DNA of 37,819 nucleotides, taken from a virus. The stretch spans positions 1 to 37,819 of the IMG/VR virus record IMGVR_UViG_3300025127_004719; one strand, given 5' to 3'. Within the stretch, counting starts at the first letter, position 1. Each line of letters starts with the position of its first letter. The translations under genes were made by a program, and so were the position numbers. Shown in pieces: positions 37,687 through 37,819 of the stretch. The notes under the pieces are model-generated. The model saw only the letters and a list, made by a program, of their open reading frames with translations, was not told the DNA's origin and ran no database searches.

Positions 37687-37819
37687 ATGATTCATTTGCG
37701 TGACGACATTCTTAAGTCGCAAGTTCGTTATTATGAAGGTTTAATCGCCAAGCATAAACAGAATGTCGAAGTTTACCTTACCTACCCTGTAGGAATAGGA
37801 GAACACCCTGATATCATGG
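37687..37819 (+). CDS. Partial conserved cyanophage protein, cut by the right edge
   Basis: From the ATG two bases after the glutaredoxin stop the frame stays open to the window end: MIHLRDDILKSQVRYYEGLI, then AKHKQNVEVYLTYPVGIGEH and PDIM. It resembles a small helical cyanophage protein I recall, of about 65 residues, with unknown function. The C-terminus lies beyond the window. Confidence 0.65.
   Translation, partial: MIHLRDDILKSQVRYYEGLIAKHKQNVEVYLTYPVGIGEHPDIM

Noticed and set aside
1-37819. tRNA genes, CRISPR arrays, insertion sequences, integrase or attachment sites
   Set aside because: I looked for cloverleaf ends, regularly spaced repeats, transposase motifs and flanking inverted repeats by eye and saw none that could be supported.

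Overview
The window reads as part of the genome of a T4-like cyanophage (cyanomyovirus) that probably infects Prochlorococcus or a close relative. Evidence: a full-length psbA (D1) whose sequence looks Prochlorococcus-like, three high-light-inducible (hli) genes, a phage glutaredoxin, tail-fibre-type repeat proteins, T4-style late promoters (TATAAATA and close variants) mixed with sigma-70-type early promoters (TTGACA-17-TATAAT), AT-rich DNA, and very dense packing with ATGA/TAATG overlaps. All family names come from motifs read by eye; no database search was run.

Layout. (1) 1-7851, minus strand: a late virion-surface block. It has a 986-aa fibre-like protein, a 736-aa subtilisin-family protease with a complete Asp/His/Asn/Ser set, a 290-aa fibre-like protein ending in a cupredoxin (type-1 copper-like) domain, a 199-aa unknown protein, two secreted unknown proteins and a third cut by the window edge. 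(2) 7882-7902: two late promoters back to back separate this block from the rightward genes. (3) 7934-13252, plus: three lysine-rich modular proteins made of small domains of unknown function. (4) 13254-18983, plus: small early-type genes, each short run led by a near-consensus sigma-70 promoter: a phosphomannomutase-like HAD enzyme, cupins, a GIY-YIG nuclease, an HD-like protein, a peroxiredoxin-like protein, a lone Phd/YefM antitoxin, a zinc-ribbon-like protein and two 2OG-Fe(II) oxygenases. (5) 18980-30909, plus: a glycan cassette of nucleotide-sugar enzymes (SDR epimerases, a GDP-mannose 3,5-epimerase homologue, UDP-glucose dehydrogenase type), two SAM methyltransferases, an NAD+ synthetase, one GT10 and three GT11 fucosyltransferase-type enzymes, a GT-A-type transferase, a GT25 transferase and a DUF6445-like oxygenase. 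(6) 30906-31493: an insulated one-gene unit with its own promoter, structured leader, a small exported beta-barrel-like protein and a strong terminator. (7) 31510-37819, plus: another oxygenase, three hli genes, a string of very small membrane proteins, psbA with a long leader and a terminator, a Mom-like DNA-modification candidate, small conserved genes, glutaredoxin and a gene cut by the right edge.

How the parts may work together. Blocks 4 and 5 look like one programme to make and modify a deoxy-hexose or L-galactose-containing glycan: phosphomannomutase-like enzyme, GDP-mannose 3,5-epimerase, GT10/GT11 transferases, methylation and oxidation. Block 7 is the familiar cyanophage set that keeps photosystem II running during infection, accompanied by undescribed small membrane proteins. 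The least explained items are the copper-site-like domains in fibre proteins, the promoter placement that predicts leaderless mRNAs, the mosaic lysine-rich proteins, and the insulated exported protein at 31083.
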